From NCBI GenBank assembly GCA_947623655.1, contig CANQHG010000003.1:40847-104846 (forward strand): 64,000 nucleotides of DNA. Direction: 5' to 3'. Every line of letters starts with the position of its first letter. Within the stretch, counting starts at the first letter, position 1. The stretch comes from an uncultured Clostridia bacterium (GTDB lineage: Bacteria; Bacillota; Clostridia; Christensenellales; Borkfalkiaceae). Positions 62,700 through 64,000 of this stretch are shown piece after piece. The notes under the pieces were generated by a model. The model saw nothing but the letters and a program-made list of their open reading frames with translations. It made no database searches and was not told the origin of the DNA. The translations under genes and the position numbers were made by a program.

Positions 62700-63300
62700 C
62701 TTGATTTTCCCTTGCCTTACTCCGAAAAGTTGGGATTGTGAGAGTGCGGCGTGTGCTTGTCTTGAACAAGTGAGGTAGATTCTAATTATGCTTTGACTAT
62801 TCCTCTTGATCTCTTTAAACAAGCAACTTCGTTTCGTCACAATGTTTAAGGGGAATCGGCGTGACAAAAATAAGAAGATAGTAGTTAATCATGCAGACAT
62901 GCAGATCGTTTCAATTATTGCCTTTCGCTTTATTCAAAAGTATGTGACAATAAAAAAGGATGAACGTACAGGTACAATTATAAGCAGAAAGATTAATTTA
63001 AATATGGTATCTTCGACTTGGAAAGTAAATGAAAATGCTTTCAAGAGAAACACTGTTATTATCTATATCATGGACATTTTGAACAAAAAGTGGCGCGGAT
63101 CTGGGGACAATAGATTAAACGATATATTGCTTATATGGAGAAAATGGGCAGCAATAAGTCAATAAATTTACACTGAAAACATGACGATGTCTGTTAATGC
63201 AACTACTGTACGGGGAGAGCATTGCTCTCCTTATTTTCTTGCTTGTTTCGAATATCTTTCGATTATCCCTGTCGACCTCAAACCGAATTAAGAAGTCGTC
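62700..63300. other. AT-rich stretch without a convincing gene
   Basis: Base composition drops sharply from about 62760 to 63300. A 119-codon open frame from TTG 62806 to 63165 has no ribosome site and matches no family I recognise; GGAGAGCATTGCTCTCC (63214-63230) after it is terminator-like. Possibly the remains of horizontally acquired DNA beside the tRNA genes. Confidence 0.45.
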
Positions 63301-63310
63301 AAACCAATAG

Positions 63311-63357
63311 GGCTCCCCAAAAATATTGCATAGCAAGATTTTTGGGAAAAGGAGCAC
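63311..63357 (-). repeat. hairpin repeat, copy 1
   Basis: GGCTCCCCAAAAATATTGC..GATTTTTGGGAAAAGGAGC. Same family as 63630-63680 and 63827-63862. Between copies 1 and 2 a C-G pair becomes G-C (CCCC..GGG versus CCCG..CGGG), so the pairing is conserved rather than the bases. Confidence 0.65.
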
Positions 63358-63456
63358 CGCGACGCGGTGCCGCCGGGACTTCTCGGCTATGCCGCTCGTG
63401 CCGCGCTTAGTGTAATAGAACGCGCGCGGGGCGGGCTACGCCCTCCCGTTGGCACC

Positions 63457-63487
63457 AAAAAACGACCCTATTTTAGGGTCGTTTTTT
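63457..63487 (-). terminator. terminator of tRNA-Leu
   Basis: AAAAAACGACCCTA/TAGGGTCGTTTTTT directly abutting the tRNA 3' end. Confidence 0.85.
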
Positions 63488-63573
63488 GGTGCCGCTGGTC
63501 GGGCTCGAACCGACACGAACTCGCGTTCGAGGGATTTTAAATCCCTTGCGTCTGCCAATTCCACCACAGCGGC
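63487..63573 (-). tRNA. tRNA-Leu (anticodon TAA), CCA encoded
   Basis: 87 nt with a long variable arm (TCGAACGCGAGTTC...). Acceptor GCCGCTG/CAGCGGC, anticodon stem AGGGA/TCCCT with loop TTTAAAA, T arm GTTCGAGCC, then ACCA. Confidence 0.95.
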
Positions 63574-63670
63574 GCAAATATTGAATTGCTCGGAGTCACC
63601 TCGGGTCTGCTTCGCAAGACGCAAGGGACAGGGCTCCCGAAAAAGATTTGCAAAGCAAAGATTTTTCGGG
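63548..63670 (-). repeat. direct repeat, copy A (tRNA-Leu 5' end plus upstream flank)
   Basis: Covers the first 26 nt of tRNA-Leu and ~95 bp of its 5' flank; repeated at 63744-63861 with about five mismatches. Confidence 0.8.
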
Positions 63671-63680
63671 AAAAGGAGCC
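63630..63680 (-). repeat. hairpin repeat, copy 2
   Basis: GGCTCCCGAAAAAGATTTGC..GATTTTTCGGGAAAAGGAGCC; arms CCCGAAAAA/TTTTTCGGG. Confidence 0.65.
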
Positions 63681-63740
63681 GTAGCGGAACGCACTTGCGC
63701 TTTTCCGCAGGAGAAGCGCTCCAAGTGCAGCTTACGGCGA
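63678..63740. repeat. nested stem-loop between the two tRNA-Leu fragments
   Basis: GCCGTA..GCACTTG..GCGCTT pairs in order with AAGCGC..CAAGTGC..TACGGC, a three-part imperfect hairpin of ~63 nt. Not a terminator. Confidence 0.55.
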
Positions 63741-63743
63741 CGC

Positions 63744-63769
63744 GCGTCTGCCAATTCCACCACAGCGGC
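63744..63769 (-). pseudogene. truncated tRNA-Leu (first 26 nt only)
   Basis: GCCGCTGTGGTGG and AATTGGCAGACGC are identical to the start of tRNA-Leu(TAA), then the sequence departs into the nested stem-loop with no anticodon or T arm. Confidence 0.7.
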
Positions 63770-63861
63770 GCAAATATTGAATTGCTCGGAGTCACCTCGG
63801 ATCTGCTTCGTAAGACGCAAGGAACAAGGCTCCCGAAAAAGATTTGCAAAGCAAAGATTTT
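63744..63861 (-). repeat. direct repeat, copy B
   Basis: Second copy of 63548-63670, 196 bp away; ends in a degraded third copy of the hairpin repeat (63827-63862). Confidence 0.8.
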
Positions 63862-63896
63862 TTGCGAGCATTGCTTCTCTGTTTCCCCAAAAAAGC

Positions 63897-63924
63897 AAAA
63901 AGGGCGCCGCTGCGGGCGCCCTTG
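63897..63924 (-). terminator. terminator of tRNA-Cys
   Basis: AAGGGCGCC, CGCAGC, GGCGCCCTT then TTTGCTTTTTT on the minus strand. Confidence 0.8.
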
Positions 63925-63926
63925 TC

Positions 63927-64000
63927 TGGAGGCGCCACCCGGATTTGAACCGGGGAGTCAGGGTTTTGCAGACCCTTGCCTTACCACTTGGCTATGGCGC
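63927..64000 (-). tRNA. tRNA-Cys (anticodon GCA), first base outside the window
   Basis: Anticodon stem AGGGT/ACCCT with loop CTGCAAA; T arm CCCGG..GGTTCAAAT; acceptor 3' strand TGGCGCC, discriminator T, CCA. The 5' G should lie at 64001. Confidence 0.93.

Noticed and set aside
62806..63165. 119-codon AT-rich frame as a confirmed gene
   Set aside because: Begins with TTG without a ribosome site and matches no family I recognise; kept only as a remark on the region.
63115..63357. 80-codon minus-strand frame near the hairpin repeat
   Set aside because: Its start lies in the hairpin repeat (similar peptides arise from the other repeat copies), so it is most likely a repeat artefact.
63436..63898. 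Short frames with the peptide VVELADA on the minus strand
   Set aside because: They are translations across tRNA-Leu and its truncated copy, a well-known artefact.

Overview
The window reads as chromosomal DNA of a fairly GC-rich, endospore-forming member of the Clostridia (Firmicutes). The grounds are SleB, YpeB and SpoIIR homologues, Shine-Dalgarno sites of the AAGGAGG/AAGGGG type, a Firmicutes-style T-box ahead of pheS, formate-tetrahydrofolate ligase, and large signal-peptide lipoproteins. A placement near the Christensenellales-like gut lineages is my guess, not something the sequence proves. No prophage, plasmid, CRISPR array or intact insertion sequence was seen.

Layout. 1-4764: a partial galactokinase, a polysaccharide deacetylase, a Ca2+-type P-ATPase and a metallophosphoesterase. 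5151-13841: one giant lipoprotein gene with an Asp-Pro tract and over 20 CxxC modules. 14184-20575: an EF-G-like GTPase, a small XRE regulator, and pheS-pheT behind a T-box. 20729-25553: a small lipoprotein, maf with an MreB-like actin, Ppx/GppA, and a split TSUP permease. 26117-34762: a large surface protein, PnuC, an RsmF-type methyltransferase, a DEDDh exonuclease and serS. 34943-46422: a CtpE-like P-ATPase, a lipoprotein, a second metallophosphoesterase, mutY, fhs, a short-chain dehydrogenase and a ZIP transporter. 46587-53026: membrane and surface proteins, Hsp20 and a TGS-type nucleoside kinase. 53085-62062: ypeB-sleB (germination), a coiled-coil/patatin pair joined across an A8 run, tex, spoIIR, mmcQ/yjbR and mnmA. 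62254-64000: tRNA-Arg(CCG), a frameshifted small gene, an AT-rich stretch, tRNA-Leu(TAA) with a truncated duplicate, and tRNA-Cys(GCA).

Genes that work together: pheS/pheT (both PheRS subunits), maf/mreB-like (the usual shape-operon order), sleB/ypeB (spore cortex lysis pair), and mnmA/mmcQ/spoIIR, which share a strand and are tightly spaced. Large intergenic gaps (4.8, 23.1, 33.0, 42.1, 45.1 and 50.2 kb) carry short palindromic and composite repeats shared between sites, including two inverted copies of a ~204 bp element.

The observations most worth checking are: (1) a probable -1 programmed frameshift joining a coiled-coil protein to a patatin phospholipase that otherwise lacks a start codon; (2) a set of genes whose -10 box lies exactly 6 nt before ATG, implying leaderless mRNAs; (3) hairpins that hide the ribosome site of spoIIR and possibly hsp20; (4) the mobile-looking intergenic repeats and the structured repeat next to tRNA-Leu. 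Promoter, hairpin and start-site calls come from reading by eye; no searches or folding programs were run.
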